This document shows positions 15,731-25,143 of a DNA stretch of 64,000 nt, one piece after another. How positions within the stretch are numbered: position 1 is the stretch's first letter; every line of letters begins with the position of its first letter. This DNA is from Sphingobacterium sp. PCS056 (GTDB lineage Bacteria > Bacteroidota > Bacteroidia > Sphingobacteriales > Sphingobacteriaceae): the NCBI RefSeq assembly GCF_023273895.1, contig NZ_CP096883.1, positions 4,154,001 to 4,218,000 of the forward strand, given 5' to 3'. The translations under genes were made by a program, and so were the position numbers. The notes under the pieces were generated by a model, which saw only the letters and a program-made list of their open reading frames with translations, did no database searches and had not been told where the DNA came from.

Positions 15731-18199
15731 TTAAGCGATTTCAAAGCCCTGTGCTTCGGCGAATGATTTCCATTTCTGGAATTTATGTTCGTTTTTAAAA
15801 GTTGGGTCATCCCTATAGTAATACAGCAAACGTTGTGTGGCATATTCGTAAGCACTGTATGCGTTGGCTTGTTCATAATACATGATAGCTTTCTTCAAAT
15901 CTGCTTTTACTCCCATACTATTTTCGTATAGGATACCATAATATATACCCGAATAAGAACGATCATAATCTTTCTTGAGGTAAATCAACAGATTTTGATA
16001 ATCTCTTAATCGATAATAGATTTCTGAAATTTTATCGTAATTATAATAGTATTTTTTTTCTGCTTGCTGATAGAAGTTCAAAGACTTACCATAATGCTGC
16101 TTGACATGTACCCCAAAGTAGTACAAATCACCCAAATTGCTAAGTGCCATTCCATCTCCTAGCTTTGCAGCTCTTTCGTAGGCCCGAATTGCTTTCTTTA
16201 TGTTAAAATCGTAACCGATCCCATTTTGATATAGTGCCCCAATATTATTCCATGCTATAGGATGGTTTTGTTGCGCTGCTTTTTCATAATAGCTGATACC
16301 TCTTTGCGGATCAAACAAAGACTCAATTTCAGGATCGGTGAGCAATAACCCTATTGCTGTCCAACTGTCTACATCATTTTTCTGAGCAGATATTTCAAAT
16401 AGACGAAGTGCCTCGTGGTAATTTTGATCCTCTTTTGCTGCGAAAGCCATATTTTTAATAGTTTCAACATCCATCAATTGCTCACCATTATATCCTGTTT
16501 GCGCATTCCAACGATTATAAAAGAAAATAAAGTATTCTAAATCTTTTCCCCTAAACGAAAAGCGATTCACGTAGATGTTACCATATTCCTGAGCTTCAAC
16601 TTGATGAATGCTTTTATCTTCCTGCACCCGAAACAAGTTCGTTCCTTGATATAGAAATAACAAACCTTCGTCCGTTCTATAATTCAAAGGATTAGAAATA
16701 TAGTCATATAGCTCGACTGACAGACCGTTTTCGAAATCAAAAAGTTGATAGAAGTCTTTTTTTTGAATAGCTAAAAAGCCATTTTGCAAATAATGAATCT
16801 GAGTAATCGCTGCTTGAGGCGCAATCAACCAAATGTCAATATCGGCATCAAAAAGCCCCAATCCCGTCTTAGATTGAAGTATAAAAACGTTCTTTTTAGT
16901 TCCGCTATTAGTTTCTGTTTTAACCTGAGTGATACAATCATTTTCAAGTAAAAACTGATGTTTTGCAGCATGATAGAATTTCCAACTTTTTTCTTTACGA
17001 ATAGCCAATACATCAAAATTGTCAAAGAAAATAAGTTGATCTGCATCCGTTAGTATAAGATTGCCCTTATCATCGATCAATCTACCTTTCTTATTTCCTT
17101 TATTCGGTTTGACCCAGAAGCAATTAGCTGCCCGGATGATCTCTGCCTCTAGAAAATCACCCAGATAATACCCTTCTTTTGTATAATATTTTCGTTTATG
17201 ATTTTCCTTTTGTCCCGTAAAAAAAAGATCTTTATCATAGTCATATACATACGGTCTTGCGCTCTCAACAGGAAGAATAAGCCCATTTTCATCGTTATAA
17301 ACACCAAATCTTCCAGCCGCCTCTACACCTAAAAATCCATAAGCCACGCTTTCGATAGCATCATAATCAGGAGGAACTAACCAAGTATTAGAATACACTT
17401 TTAAAATCCCCCAGTTCCCATTCACTTTTACTTCACCTAAAGGTTCACGTGCAAAATCGAACACATCAAGGGCCTTCTCATAAATTGGAGGAACTAATTC
17501 TTTCCCATCTCGCTGCAAGTAACCGTACAAACCCTCTTTTTTAACCAGCGCTATCTGATAGATAAGATCTGATTCAAAAATCTCATCATACACCGCTGGA
17601 GCCAAAATAACACCCTTTGCATCGCGCAAGCCAAACTTACCTGATTCTTCAAAAATAAAAGAGACAGCTTTCTGAAGAGCCACCTCCTCAAAATAACCCA
17701 ATCCGTAATTGATCCAATCGGTTTGTAAAATATCGAGAAATGAGGCGTAACCTCTTTGTGAAAATAAACTGTCTAACACAGAAAGTTTTTGAGTCTTCAC
17801 AGCCTTTTTGTATAATTTACCTTTATGTTGTATATCCAGCAACCACTCTTTTACTTGGACCTCATGCTTTTCTTCGTTCATATTAAAAACATCTGTCGCA
17901 TTTAAGACAAAAGAATCATAAGGTAAAGCTTCCAAAAATTCGAACATATGGTTGACGGATTCGTAGTATTTTTTTTTATAATGCAACTGATAAGAGTCTG
18001 CCAGCAAGTTAAAAAAGTAACGTAGCTGCACAATACCTTGTTCTTTGTTTGCAATCAGCTCAACCCCCAGCACTTTGACATCTTCGGCCAATAGTGGATA
18101 GAGTAACAATGGAATTTCGTAATTCCACTCACCAAGATAAGTATCAAACGTTTGATTCGTTTTTTGATCGTAATTGTATAAATATATTCGATGTGCCAT
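15731..18199 (-). CDS. WG-repeat and Sel1-repeat protein, 822 aa
   Basis: The first ~170 residues have no recognised fold. From about residue 190 to 460 come WG/KWG-type repeats of roughly 45-50 residues: KFGLRDAKGVILAPAVYDEI, LYGYLQRDGKELVPPIYEKA, NWGILKVYSNTWLVPPDYDAI, RFGVYNDENGLILP and GLGLFDADIDIWLIAP. From about residue 600 the protein switches to Sel1-type TPRs (AWNNIGALYQNGIGYDFNIKKAI, ALSNLGDLYYFGVHV, YYGILYENSMGVKADLKKAI). Both repeat types are protein-interaction scaffolds. There is no signal peptide. Such fusions occur in Bacteroidota without a settled function. Confidence 0.85.
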   Translation of the reverse strand: MAHRIYLYNYDQKTNQTFDTYLGEWNYEIPLLLYPLLAEDVKVLGVELIANKEQGIVQLRYFFNLLADSYQLHYKKKYYESVNHMFEFLEALPYDSFVLNATDVFNMNEEKHEVQVKEWLLDIQHKGKLYKKAVKTQKLSVLDSLFSQRGYASFLDILQTDWINYGLGYFEEVALQKAVSFIFEESGKFGLRDAKGVILAPAVYDEIFESDLIYQIALVKKEGLYGYLQRDGKELVPPIYEKALDVFDFAREPLGEVKVNGNWGILKVYSNTWLVPPDYDAIESVAYGFLGVEAAGRFGVYNDENGLILPVESARPYVYDYDKDLFFTGQKENHKRKYYTKEGYYLGDFLEAEIIRAANCFWVKPNKGNKKGRLIDDKGNLILTDADQLIFFDNFDVLAIRKEKSWKFYHAAKHQFLLENDCITQVKTETNSGTKKNVFILQSKTGLGLFDADIDIWLIAPQAAITQIHYLQNGFLAIQKKDFYQLFDFENGLSVELYDYISNPLNYRTDEGLLFLYQGTNLFRVQEDKSIHQVEAQEYGNIYVNRFSFRGKDLEYFIFFYNRWNAQTGYNGEQLMDVETIKNMAFAAKEDQNYHEALRLFEISAQKNDVDSWTAIGLLLTDPEIESLFDPQRGISYYEKAAQQNHPIAWNNIGALYQNGIGYDFNIKKAIRAYERAAKLGDGMALSNLGDLYYFGVHVKQHYGKSLNFYQQAEKKYYYNYDKISEIYYRLRDYQNLLIYLKKDYDRSYSGIYYGILYENSMGVKADLKKAIMYYEQANAYSAYEYATQRLLYYYRDDPTFKNEHKFQKWKSFAEAQGFEIA

Positions 18200-18660
18200 G
18201 TATTCAATTTACGCCATTATATAGATTATAAAATCCCTATTTACCGTGATTTTGTTGACAGTTCTAGGAGCTATATCCATCAGTAGCTACACTAAAACGA
18301 CTTTTCTAGACATCATAATGCAACGACTGGCAGTCACAGCATGAACATTTAAGTACCAGTATTAGAAATGCTATTTTCTAATGAGCTGTAGTAGATCACC
18401 TGTTTTCACCAGATCAAATGACATGACTTTAATGCATATTTTGCGTCAAATTACTTTTTATTTTATCGAGTCAAACCACAATCTGATTAAGATTAACAAT
18501 TATTTTCATAGCTTCTACTTTACGAAGGTTTATTTTACTCATATTTATAACATAATATTCTGCAACAAAAGCCTTCCATCAAAATCGTTAATAGCATTCA
18601 GGCCAATATTTATCAATTAAGCTGTATACATGGATAAATTTTATTGGCTATTTTTTATCC
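18200..18660. other. Intergenic region, no gene seen
   Basis: About 460 AT-rich bases upstream of the WG-repeat gene. A plus-strand frame at 18381-18620 has no ATG-linked signal and reads as low-complexity hydrophobic sequence; I do not think it is a gene. The promoter of the WG-repeat gene should lie here. Confidence 0.45.
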
Positions 18661-19152
18661 CTAGAACAAATCAAGATATTCTTTCTTCAATGATTTATTT
18701 TGTATCGCTTCAATGAAAGAAGTAAAACTGTTCGATACAAGTACTGCTTCTTCAAATTCAGGTTCATCACCATAATAGATTTTTCCAAAATTTTCTTCTG
18801 AAACATTGATCGCAAAATAGCTATAACCTTTTTTAACAGATAGAATAATTGGTATATGTTTATTCCAGAAATTTTTCACCTCTTGTTGAATTTAAACATC
18901 TCCATCAAAGGCGTCTAAGGATTGAATTTCAAATTCATTCCATTTAAAATCATTTTCATCGTTTGTCTCATTAAAATCTGCAATACTGTTAAACCATGTG
19001 GTATCCGATTGATTCGTGAGCAGGGAGTATGTTTTTAAAAAAGCTAGATAATCATTCGGCAGGTGCGAATATCGTGTCTGAAATCTTTTATTTAAAGTTT
19101 CATGATCCGATTTCTTAGTAATAAACTGTAGATGTTGACTCAATAAGTTCAT
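18661..19152 (-). pseudogene. SMI1/KNR4 (SUKH) family gene interrupted by an in-frame TAA
   Basis: From the ATG at 19152 the product reads HLPNDYLAFLKTYSLLTNQSDTTWFNSIADFN, then KWNEFEIQSLDAFDGDV, and stops at TAA 18894-18892. The same frame continues at once as IQQEVKNFWNKHIPIILSV, then KKGYSYFAINV, then GKIYYGDEPEFEEAVLVSNSFTSFIEAI to 18661. The two halves are one SUKH protein of about 163 residues, with its central FWNKHIPIILS and YGDEPEFEE strands in the second half. SUKH proteins are often immunity factors against contact-dependent toxins. A single base change would restore the gene, so the loss is recent, or the stop is read through. Confidence 0.75.
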
Positions 19153-19289
19153 AGTTTTATTTTCAGATATTTAGTTTTTGCAAAGAAATTAAAAGTTTGT
19201 TGAGTGATAAGCTTTAGATTGTTAAATCAAATTTATTCCGAAATGTTTTTATCCAGCTTAACCAATTATCGGGTCGTTTCATATGTCTT

Positions 19290-19922
19290 TTAGTTCATCT
19301 GATTTTTGGCATCTTGCAATAATTTTTCGGCCTTCAGTCTGATCTGTTTTGGCAATAGATTGAAATTTGCATCTTTTACTTCCCGATATTGATCTTCTTC
19401 CTGAAACGGAATCCAACACGTAATTTTTGATTTTGAAAATGTTTTACCACTCCTATTGGTATAAACAATCACTTTCAGTGGCTTAGCATCTAATCCATCT
19501 GATTCTTCAAAATAAGTAAGGTAGAACTCAGGAAACCCATCCTTATTTGCATCGCCAACTTCACAGTAGTTGATCAGAAATTTTGGTTGTGCCAGTCCTT
19601 TTGCAAAGTCTTTAAAAGTTATTTTTGGAATTAATCCACCATGATCTTCCAGAAAAATACCCGCGTGTAGATCCTTGGGATGATCGTCAAGATAAGCAGG
19701 TTGCGTCGCTTTGCTTTCGTTCAAAAACCAGACATAACTTCCGTAGTTGGGAACAAATGATCGGACAATCATCAATGGATTTCCTGGCAATGGATTCCCA
19801 AGATCTTCAATAATTTCATCAAACTTTCGATCTGAAGAAAAATATGCTGCTGTTTGAATCTGTGCAAAAGATGATAAACTGAAAATACTAGCAACAACGG
19901 GTAATAGAATTCTGAAAATCAT
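19290..19922 (-). CDS. Exported protein with a calcium-loop-like motif, 210 aa
   Basis: Signal peptide MIFRILLPVVASIFSLSSFA-Q. The mature part carries DANKDGFPEFYLTYFEES-DGLDAKP, a D-x-N-x-D-G loop like those that bind calcium in EF-hand, dockerin or FG-GAP units, followed by LKVIVYTNR. The same arrangement occurs in a family of Bacteroidota envelope proteins that databases describe only vaguely. No enzyme motif is visible. It has no close partners: the SUKH pseudogene lies downstream and a divergent ATPase gene upstream. Confidence 0.7.
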   Translation of the reverse strand: MIFRILLPVVASIFSLSSFAQIQTAAYFSSDRKFDEIIEDLGNPLPGNPLMIVRSFVPNYGSYVWFLNESKATQPAYLDDHPKDLHAGIFLEDHGGLIPKITFKDFAKGLAQPKFLINYCEVGDANKDGFPEFYLTYFEESDGLDAKPLKVIVYTNRSGKTFSKSKITCWIPFQEEDQYREVKDANFNLLPKQIRLKAEKLLQDAKNQMN

Positions 19923-20377
19923 AGTTATCGTATTTTGAATTAATGATGTAATTCACTTTGTATATTCTGCCCAAATACCTATCAATATAGTAATAAATAG
20001 TGTATTCCGAATGAATATTAGCATAGACTAATCCATCCGAATGATGGGATGTATAGGCTATTTGTTATTATGCTTAAAATTTTATTCATCTTATGGATCA
20101 ATATTAATGAAAATCTAAGATGAATACTATCCCAGTTATCAGCTATATTTTAGGGCGATAAATTTGTTTTCAATTGACTTTTGAATAGGTGCAGTGATCA
20201 ATAACTTTTATTTTACAATAATTGATCATAGATTTTAGTAGATACAGACACAGCAAAATCCATCAAAAATGATTTATTTAACACCATTAAAAATAAAGAT
20301 TTAAAAACCAACAACAATACTAAAATTATTAGCTTAAAAGTTTTGATTTCCTCCTTTATTGTTGTACTTTTAATCAG
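19923..20377. other. Divergent intergenic region
   Basis: About 455 AT-rich bases between the minus-strand exported protein and the plus-strand GHKL ATPase. It should hold both promoters. I saw no coding frame and no clear operator. Confidence 0.45.
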
Positions 20378-21664
20378 ATGCCCCTCATTATGAAGAATAA
20401 GACCAAGATTACAAACGCAAGTATAGAATCGGCAGGTTTGCCAAAAGACGCTAAGCATGTTATAGCAGAATATATCTGGAATGGATTTGACGCTAAAGCC
20501 ACAACTATTTCCATTGATATAGCAAATAACGAACTCGGATTTATAACGAGTATCAGCATCCGTGATAATGGAGAAGGAATACAACAGGAAACATTGGAGT
20601 ATTCATTCGGTAATTTCCTAGATTCTCTGAAAAAAAACAAGTTAAAACGCAGTTCCTATACACGAGGAAAAAAAGGTAAGGGTCGCTTTTCTTTTTCTCT
20701 TTTTGCCAACCGCGCAACGTGGCAAACTACTATAAAAGTAGATGATAAACTGATTTCTTACCGCATACGCATAGATCGTGATACGAAAGAACAATACGAT
20801 ATCAGCGATATCAAATCATCTGCCCAGAACAAAGGGACAGGTACAACCGTAACATTGGAGGGCATATTTGGTTTGACAGCTGCAACACTCGACTCAGTAG
20901 AGTTCACAGATTTCCTAGCGCAGGAATTTGGATGGTATCTACATCTCAATCGCGATTGGGGCTACCGCATCCTCTTAAATGGAGAGCTGCTCAATTATGA
21001 CAACTTGATCCAAGAAACGGATAGTACCACGTTTACCCTTTACAGTATTCAAGAGAATTCCTATCGTTTTCAGGTTAATTATATCCGCTGGAAACAACAG
21101 ATCGGAGACCGATACTATTACTATTTCTTAAACAGCAGCAAAACCGAAGTCGCCAAACTACTGAGTAGCTTTAATAATAATGCAATAGACTTTCACCACT
21201 CGGTATATATTGACTCGGCTTTTTTCGATCATTTCGAACAAGATGATATCGCTTTATCTTCAGAAAGCAATCTTTTCAGTGAAAAGGAACAGCAGGTGAT
21301 ATACCGTAAGCTATTGGCTGAATTACGCGATTTTTTAGATCGCAAACAGAAAAAGTATATCCGCGAACAAGCCGTAACGGTAAAATTAGATGAGCTGCAA
21401 AAGAAAAACCTCCTACCCCATTACAATGATTCAGATTTAGATATAAAGCGGAAAAAGGTTTTATTGGCCCTCATACAGGAACTATATATTGCCGATCCTC
21501 GAGCTTTTGTAGGTATTAAAGCAGATCTGATACGCACATACCTCGGACTTCTTGACCTGATCCTACAAACAGAGCGTAAACAGGATATATTGCCACTATT
21601 TGAAAATGCCATAGCGCTATCAGATAAGGAAAGAGAGGCGATCAGAAAATTACTTGAAAAATAA
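20378..21664 (+). CDS. Orphan GHKL (Hsp90/MutL/MORC-like) ATPase, 428 aa
   Basis: The N-terminal third is a Bergerat-fold ATPase: N box AEYIWNGFDA (Glu31, Asn35), G1 box RDNGEGI (residues 62-68), G2 box RGKKGKGRFSFS (97-107), and G3-like NKGTGTTVTLEG near 150-161. The catalytic Glu and Mg-binding Asn are both present. A second part (160-290) looks like the transducer domain of this class, and the C-terminal 130 residues are helical and charged. No phosphoacceptor His domain is present, so it is not a normal sensor kinase. Stand-alone GHKL ATPases of this kind occur in prokaryotic genome-defence and DNA-repair settings, but no partner gene lies next to it. A second ATG at 20390 is an equally good start. 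Confidence 0.75.
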   Translation: MPLIMKNKTKITNASIESAGLPKDAKHVIAEYIWNGFDAKATTISIDIANNELGFITSISIRDNGEGIQQETLEYSFGNFLDSLKKNKLKRSSYTRGKKGKGRFSFSLFANRATWQTTIKVDDKLISYRIRIDRDTKEQYDISDIKSSAQNKGTGTTVTLEGIFGLTAATLDSVEFTDFLAQEFGWYLHLNRDWGYRILLNGELLNYDNLIQETDSTTFTLYSIQENSYRFQVNYIRWKQQIGDRYYYYFLNSSKTEVAKLLSSFNNNAIDFHHSVYIDSAFFDHFEQDDIALSSESNLFSEKEQQVIYRKLLAELRDFLDRKQKKYIREQAVTVKLDELQKKNLLPHYNDSDLDIKRKKVLLALIQELYIADPRAFVGIKADLIRTYLGLLDLILQTERKQDILPLFENAIALSDKEREAIRKLLEK

Positions 21665-21665
21665 A

Positions 21666-21712
21666 ACATCTTCTAAGGTAGATGATCATTTATCGTCCAC
21701 CTCAGAAGATGT
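21666..21712 (+). terminator. Hairpin after the GHKL ATPase gene
   Basis: ACATCTTCT at 21666-21674 pairs with AGAAGATGT at 21704-21712; inside, AGGT-A-GATGAT pairs with ATCGTC-C-ACCT, making one long imperfect stem. It begins one base after the ATPase stop. No strong T-run follows. Confidence 0.55.
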
Positions 21713-21795
21713 GATAGGGTTGCAGATTACTTGATTTTTTCAGCTGCCACAGGCTATCCTTTTATAATACTAAAACATCAACAGAGTGATGATCC

Positions 21796-22179
21796 TTACC
21801 TAGACCAGTTGAAGGGTTGTGTACAAGGGTCACATTCAAATTTTAACACTTTACCTAAACTTTTTGCTTTCGGACCTTTTTTCACAAAGACATACGCCAA
21901 ATCCAAATATTCTTCAACTTCCTGCCCGCTTTCGTCTCTGCCTTTTAATATCACAGAGTAATACTTCCCATCACTATCTTTTTTGTAAAACACTTCATTA
22001 ACAGTAACTTTTTTTGGCATTTCATTATCGCAACAGCTACACCATAAAATAACTATAGGTTCTTTTTTAAGATAAGTAACGGCTTTCTCGGCTTGCTTCT
22101 GTGTTAAAGCTTGAAGTTGATCTGCTTTTGAAAGGAAAGCAGTAAAAAGCAATAAAAAAAGTAAAAGAGTCTTTTTCAT
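21796..22179 (-). CDS. Exported Cys-rich protein of unknown function, 127 aa
   Basis: Signal peptide MKKTLLLFLLLFTAFLSKA. The mature ~108 residues contain ILWCSCCDNEMPKKV and, at the end, FECDPCTQPFNWSR: five Cys arranged as CxCC and CDPC. These could form disulfides or bind a metal. The centre (YSVILKGRDESGQEVEEYLDLAYVFVKKG) is a regular beta meander. I do not recognise the family. It has no close neighbours on its strand. Confidence 0.65.
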   Translation of the reverse strand: MKKTLLLFLLLFTAFLSKADQLQALTQKQAEKAVTYLKKEPIVILWCSCCDNEMPKKVTVNEVFYKKDSDGKYYSVILKGRDESGQEVEEYLDLAYVFVKKGPKAKSLGKVLKFECDPCTQPFNWSR

Positions 22180-22346
22180 ATATAATAATTTTCAGTTTTA
22201 AAGAATTCGACAACAAATACTATGCCTTTGATGCAATAAATTATTTTAAATTGAAAAAGACAAACGCTTATATAGACAAATATGATGTGAGCTGGACAAC
22301 GTCTTACTGTTTTCCATCTAAACTGAGCATATTCCATATCAGAGAG

Positions 22347-23357
22347 TTACAGCAGATCCTGATGTTCCATCAGGTAAGCTAAAGCCTCTTTGACTGCTTG
22401 TTCACTACTTTTCGGATTGAAACCTAATTCGTTTCTTGCCTTGGAAATATCAAAGTCCTGTTGAAGACCAGAGAACATAGCGATATCTTTGGTAGTGATA
22501 ATGGGGGCTGTGCCCCGCAATTTTGCCGAAAACTGCATCAATCCAGCAATACTATAAAGCACAAATTTAGGGACAGTTGCTGGAATATGAAGTTTAAGTT
22601 CAGGATAAAGTTTGTGCGCCAGTTTGGTTGTATCAGTTATGCTCATACACCTTTCATTGGCAAGGATATAACGCTCTCCCGATCTTCCTTTTTCTGCAGC
22701 TAGATAGCAACCTTCTGCCACATCTTTAACATCTACCCAATTGAGTGCGATACGGGTGTCTACAGGAATCTGTTTTGCTAAAATCAATCTTAAAATACGA
22801 TAGGAAACATTGAGCGGTTGAATGGCCTCGCTACCAATCATCGCCCCTGGCATCACCGAAACCAATGCTATACCCAATTCCTTTGCCAGTTCAAAAGCTA
22901 ATTTTTCACCATCATTTTTGGAATTATAATAGGTATCCCGCCGATCAGGATTATAACCGTTGCTTTCTTTTGTTGGTAGATGGCTGTAGTCTAATGCTGC
23001 TATAGAACTTACGTATACAATTTTTTTGACTCCAGCTTCTGCTGCAGCTTCTATAGTATGGCGAGTTCCTAGCATATTCACATCGTAAATTTCCTTTTGT
23101 GGATCTTTAGCCCATAATTTGAAAGCCGCCCCTACCGCATAGAACGTATCCACACCTTGCAGCGCCCTCTTAAAAGATTCCTTATCGGTGATATCTGCCT
23201 GAACGACCTCACAGTTCAGATCCTTGAAATACGATCTGTTTTTCATATTACGTACAGATGCCCGTACTACAAAACCCTTTTTTATTAATAATCGTACTAA
23301 GTTATTGCCCAAATGCCCGTTAGCTCCGGATACCAATACCAATTTTTTAGTTGTCAT
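22347..23357 (-). CDS. NAD(P)-dependent extended SDR (dihydroflavonol-reductase-like), 336 aa
   Basis: I chose the ATG at 23357 (MTTKKLVLVSGANGHLG); the frame extends nine residues further without purpose. The nucleotide-binding motif GANGHLG sits at residues 11-17, the catalytic YxxxK in TYYNSKNDGEK near residue 145, and the upstream Ser in VYVSSIAALD. This is the extended short-chain dehydrogenase/epimerase fold. The best likeness is to dihydroflavonol-4-reductase or 3-beta-hydroxysteroid-dehydrogenase-like enzymes that reduce a carbonyl; the substrate is unknown. It lies 64 bases after the Crp/Fnr regulator gene and is probably co-transcribed with it. Confidence 0.85.
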   Translation of the reverse strand: MTTKKLVLVSGANGHLGNNLVRLLIKKGFVVRASVRNMKNRSYFKDLNCEVVQADITDKESFKRALQGVDTFYAVGAAFKLWAKDPQKEIYDVNMLGTRHTIEAAAEAGVKKIVYVSSIAALDYSHLPTKESNGYNPDRRDTYYNSKNDGEKLAFELAKELGIALVSVMPGAMIGSEAIQPLNVSYRILRLILAKQIPVDTRIALNWVDVKDVAEGCYLAAEKGRSGERYILANERCMSITDTTKLAHKLYPELKLHIPATVPKFVLYSIAGLMQFSAKLRGTAPIITTKDIAMFSGLQQDFDISKARNELGFNPKSSEQAVKEALAYLMEHQDLL

Positions 23358-23421
23358 GTTCGTTGATTTTAAATGATAGGTCAAAGTTCAGCCTTATACA
23401 TGTCAAACCACTTCACAAATG

Positions 23422-23997
23422 TTACCTAATGATCTGTTTGCGGATCCGGCTCAAACTTTTAGGATTCATACCTAGAAAAGAAGCGATATATTGCATCGGA
23501 ACGTTTTGCAACAACTCTGGCTGCACATCCATCAATCTCAAATACCTTTGTTCAGCGGTGAGTGTAGCCAACTCTTTGGAACGTTTTTCATTATAAGAAA
23601 GAGATTGCTGAAACACATAGATGCTGAAATCTTTAAACGATGGTATTTCTTTTATTAATAGATCAAGATCTACCTTGGTTATACGCAAAAGTTCACATTC
23701 AGTAATACATTCAAGATTTTCTTCAGAACGGGAGCCATTGTTAAAATGGGCATAGGAGGTAATAAATCCTGGAGGACAATTGATATGTGTCGTCACTTCA
23801 TCACCCTTATCATTATAGTGGAACAAACGCAAAAAGCCTGACACTACATAATAGAGATAAGCAGGAACCTTCCCTTCTTCTTCGATGATACTGTTTTTAG
23901 GATAAAAAACCGGTTCCATAAACCTCCTGCACAGCTCCTGTTGCTGGGCAGAAAGCCCAACATGCTGTGTAATCAGTTCGATAAGTTGTTCGTGCAT
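23422..23997 (-). CDS. Crp/Fnr family transcriptional regulator, 191 aa
   Basis: The first ~115 residues form a cyclic-nucleotide-binding-like beta roll (FYPKNSIIEEEGKVPAYLYYVVSGFLRLF, GDEVTTHINCPPGFITSY). A connecting helix (IYVFQQSLSYNEKRSKELATLTAEQRYLRLM) leads to a helix-turn-helix VPMQYIASFLGMNPKSLSRIRKQI at the C-terminus. This form, with the short HTH tail, is the common Bacteroidota Crp-like regulator; binding of cAMP is not implied. It lies directly upstream of the SDR gene and may control it. Confidence 0.85.
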   Translation of the reverse strand: MHEQLIELITQHVGLSAQQQELCRRFMEPVFYPKNSIIEEEGKVPAYLYYVVSGFLRLFHYNDKGDEVTTHINCPPGFITSYAHFNNGSRSEENLECITECELLRITKVDLDLLIKEIPSFKDFSIYVFQQSLSYNEKRSKELATLTAEQRYLRLMDVQPELLQNVPMQYIASFLGMNPKSLSRIRKQIIR

Positions 23998-24110
23998 ATT
24001 TTCATTCTCAATAGTCTATTGTTATGCCTGCAAGGATATTAATTTTTCCACGGATTACCCTTTATTCCGAACAATAATAAATTCTGTGCTCTAACCATCA
24101 ATCCATATCT

Positions 24111-25067
24111 TTACTTGATGCGAATGGGTATTGTATAATTAACATTTACTTCCATTCCTTGTAATTTAGCTGGAATCCAATTTCCCATTTTTTGTATCGC
24201 ACTGACAAGCTGCTCTCTGAATTTTAGAGGAACTTGTTCAGCAATCCTAAAATTTCTCGTTCGCCCATCCCGATCAACCATAAACGTCACCGAAATAGAT
24301 TCACTCGATATACCCTTTATAAGATCGTAAGAAATGTTCAGATTTTCATAGAGCCCCCTCATAAATACCTGCAAACCCTTAGGATATGTTGCCATACTTT
24401 CCATATTTTCTTGAAAGTATAGCACAATATCTCCATTTTTTTTAAACCTCTTTCCCTGAAACAATAAATCATCATGATATAATTCTTCGTAAAAAGTACC
24501 CATATTCCATCCCGACCATTTACCTTCTTTCTTATTATTCTTCAATTCACCTTCTATATAAGAATCTCCTGGACCCGAAATTCTTAAAAATCCATTCCCT
24601 CTCTTTACCAGATAATTACCAATAGAATCGAGATACAATAAATAAAAAGGATGGGTGTCTGTCGTTCCAGAAAACATTTTTTTTCCAATTTCCTGATGGA
24701 CAACGATCATTTTTAATTTACCATTTGGATAATAATAGTAAGAGGAATCAATAGGTTCCGAATATTCATCAAAACGTTGCAAACTTTCTAAGTTCCCATT
24801 AGGAAAATAAGACACAAATTCGCCCGTATATTTCACACCAAATTCAAATGGATGATTAAAGTTATAGCTATAGCCATTTGATTTTAAAGAATCTGTTTCG
24901 GTATAATAATGAACAATATTATATAAATCTAATGAATCACTTCCGTATGGAATTATCTGTTGATAAGAATACGATCCGATCTTAGAATCTATAATTTCTC
25001 CATTACTGTTAAAGTAAGTATATGAGGTATCCAGATCATCAAATTTCTTTATATTAGAACAAAAATA
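24111..25067 (-). pseudogene. YwqK-like/TonB-C-like protein with no recognisable start
   Basis: The frame is open from a TAG at 25070-25068 to the stop at 24111, about 319 codons, but has no ATG in its first 75 codons; the first usual start is a GTG at 24836. Upstream of that GTG the frame still reads as protein (DTSYTYFNSNGEIIDS, NHPFEFGVKYTGEF), so the true N-terminus lies further out. NG-type repeats (FPNGNLESL, YPNGKLKMI) fill the middle, and the end (VTFMVDRDGRTRNFRI, ISAIQ-like helix, GNWIPAKLQG, VNYTIPIRIK) is a TonB C-terminal-like domain. One extra T in the run near 25064 would place SIFCSN in frame as a lipobox. The gene looks 5'-damaged. Confidence 0.6.
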
Positions 25068-25143
25068 CTATCAATAAATATCAATTTTACATCTAAAAAG
25101 TTTAATTCTTTATTATATATACTTGGTAATATAAGAAAGACCA

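Noticed and set aside
18381..18620. Plus-strand 79-aa frame in an intergenic region
   Set aside because: Low-complexity Phe/Ile/Asn-rich product with no start context and no motif.
20213..20640. Two minus-strand frames of 88 and 123 aa over the ATPase start
   Set aside because: Antisense to a gene with clear ATPase motifs.
21731..21961. Plus-strand 76-aa frame
   Set aside because: Antisense to the exported Cys-rich protein with a good signal peptide.
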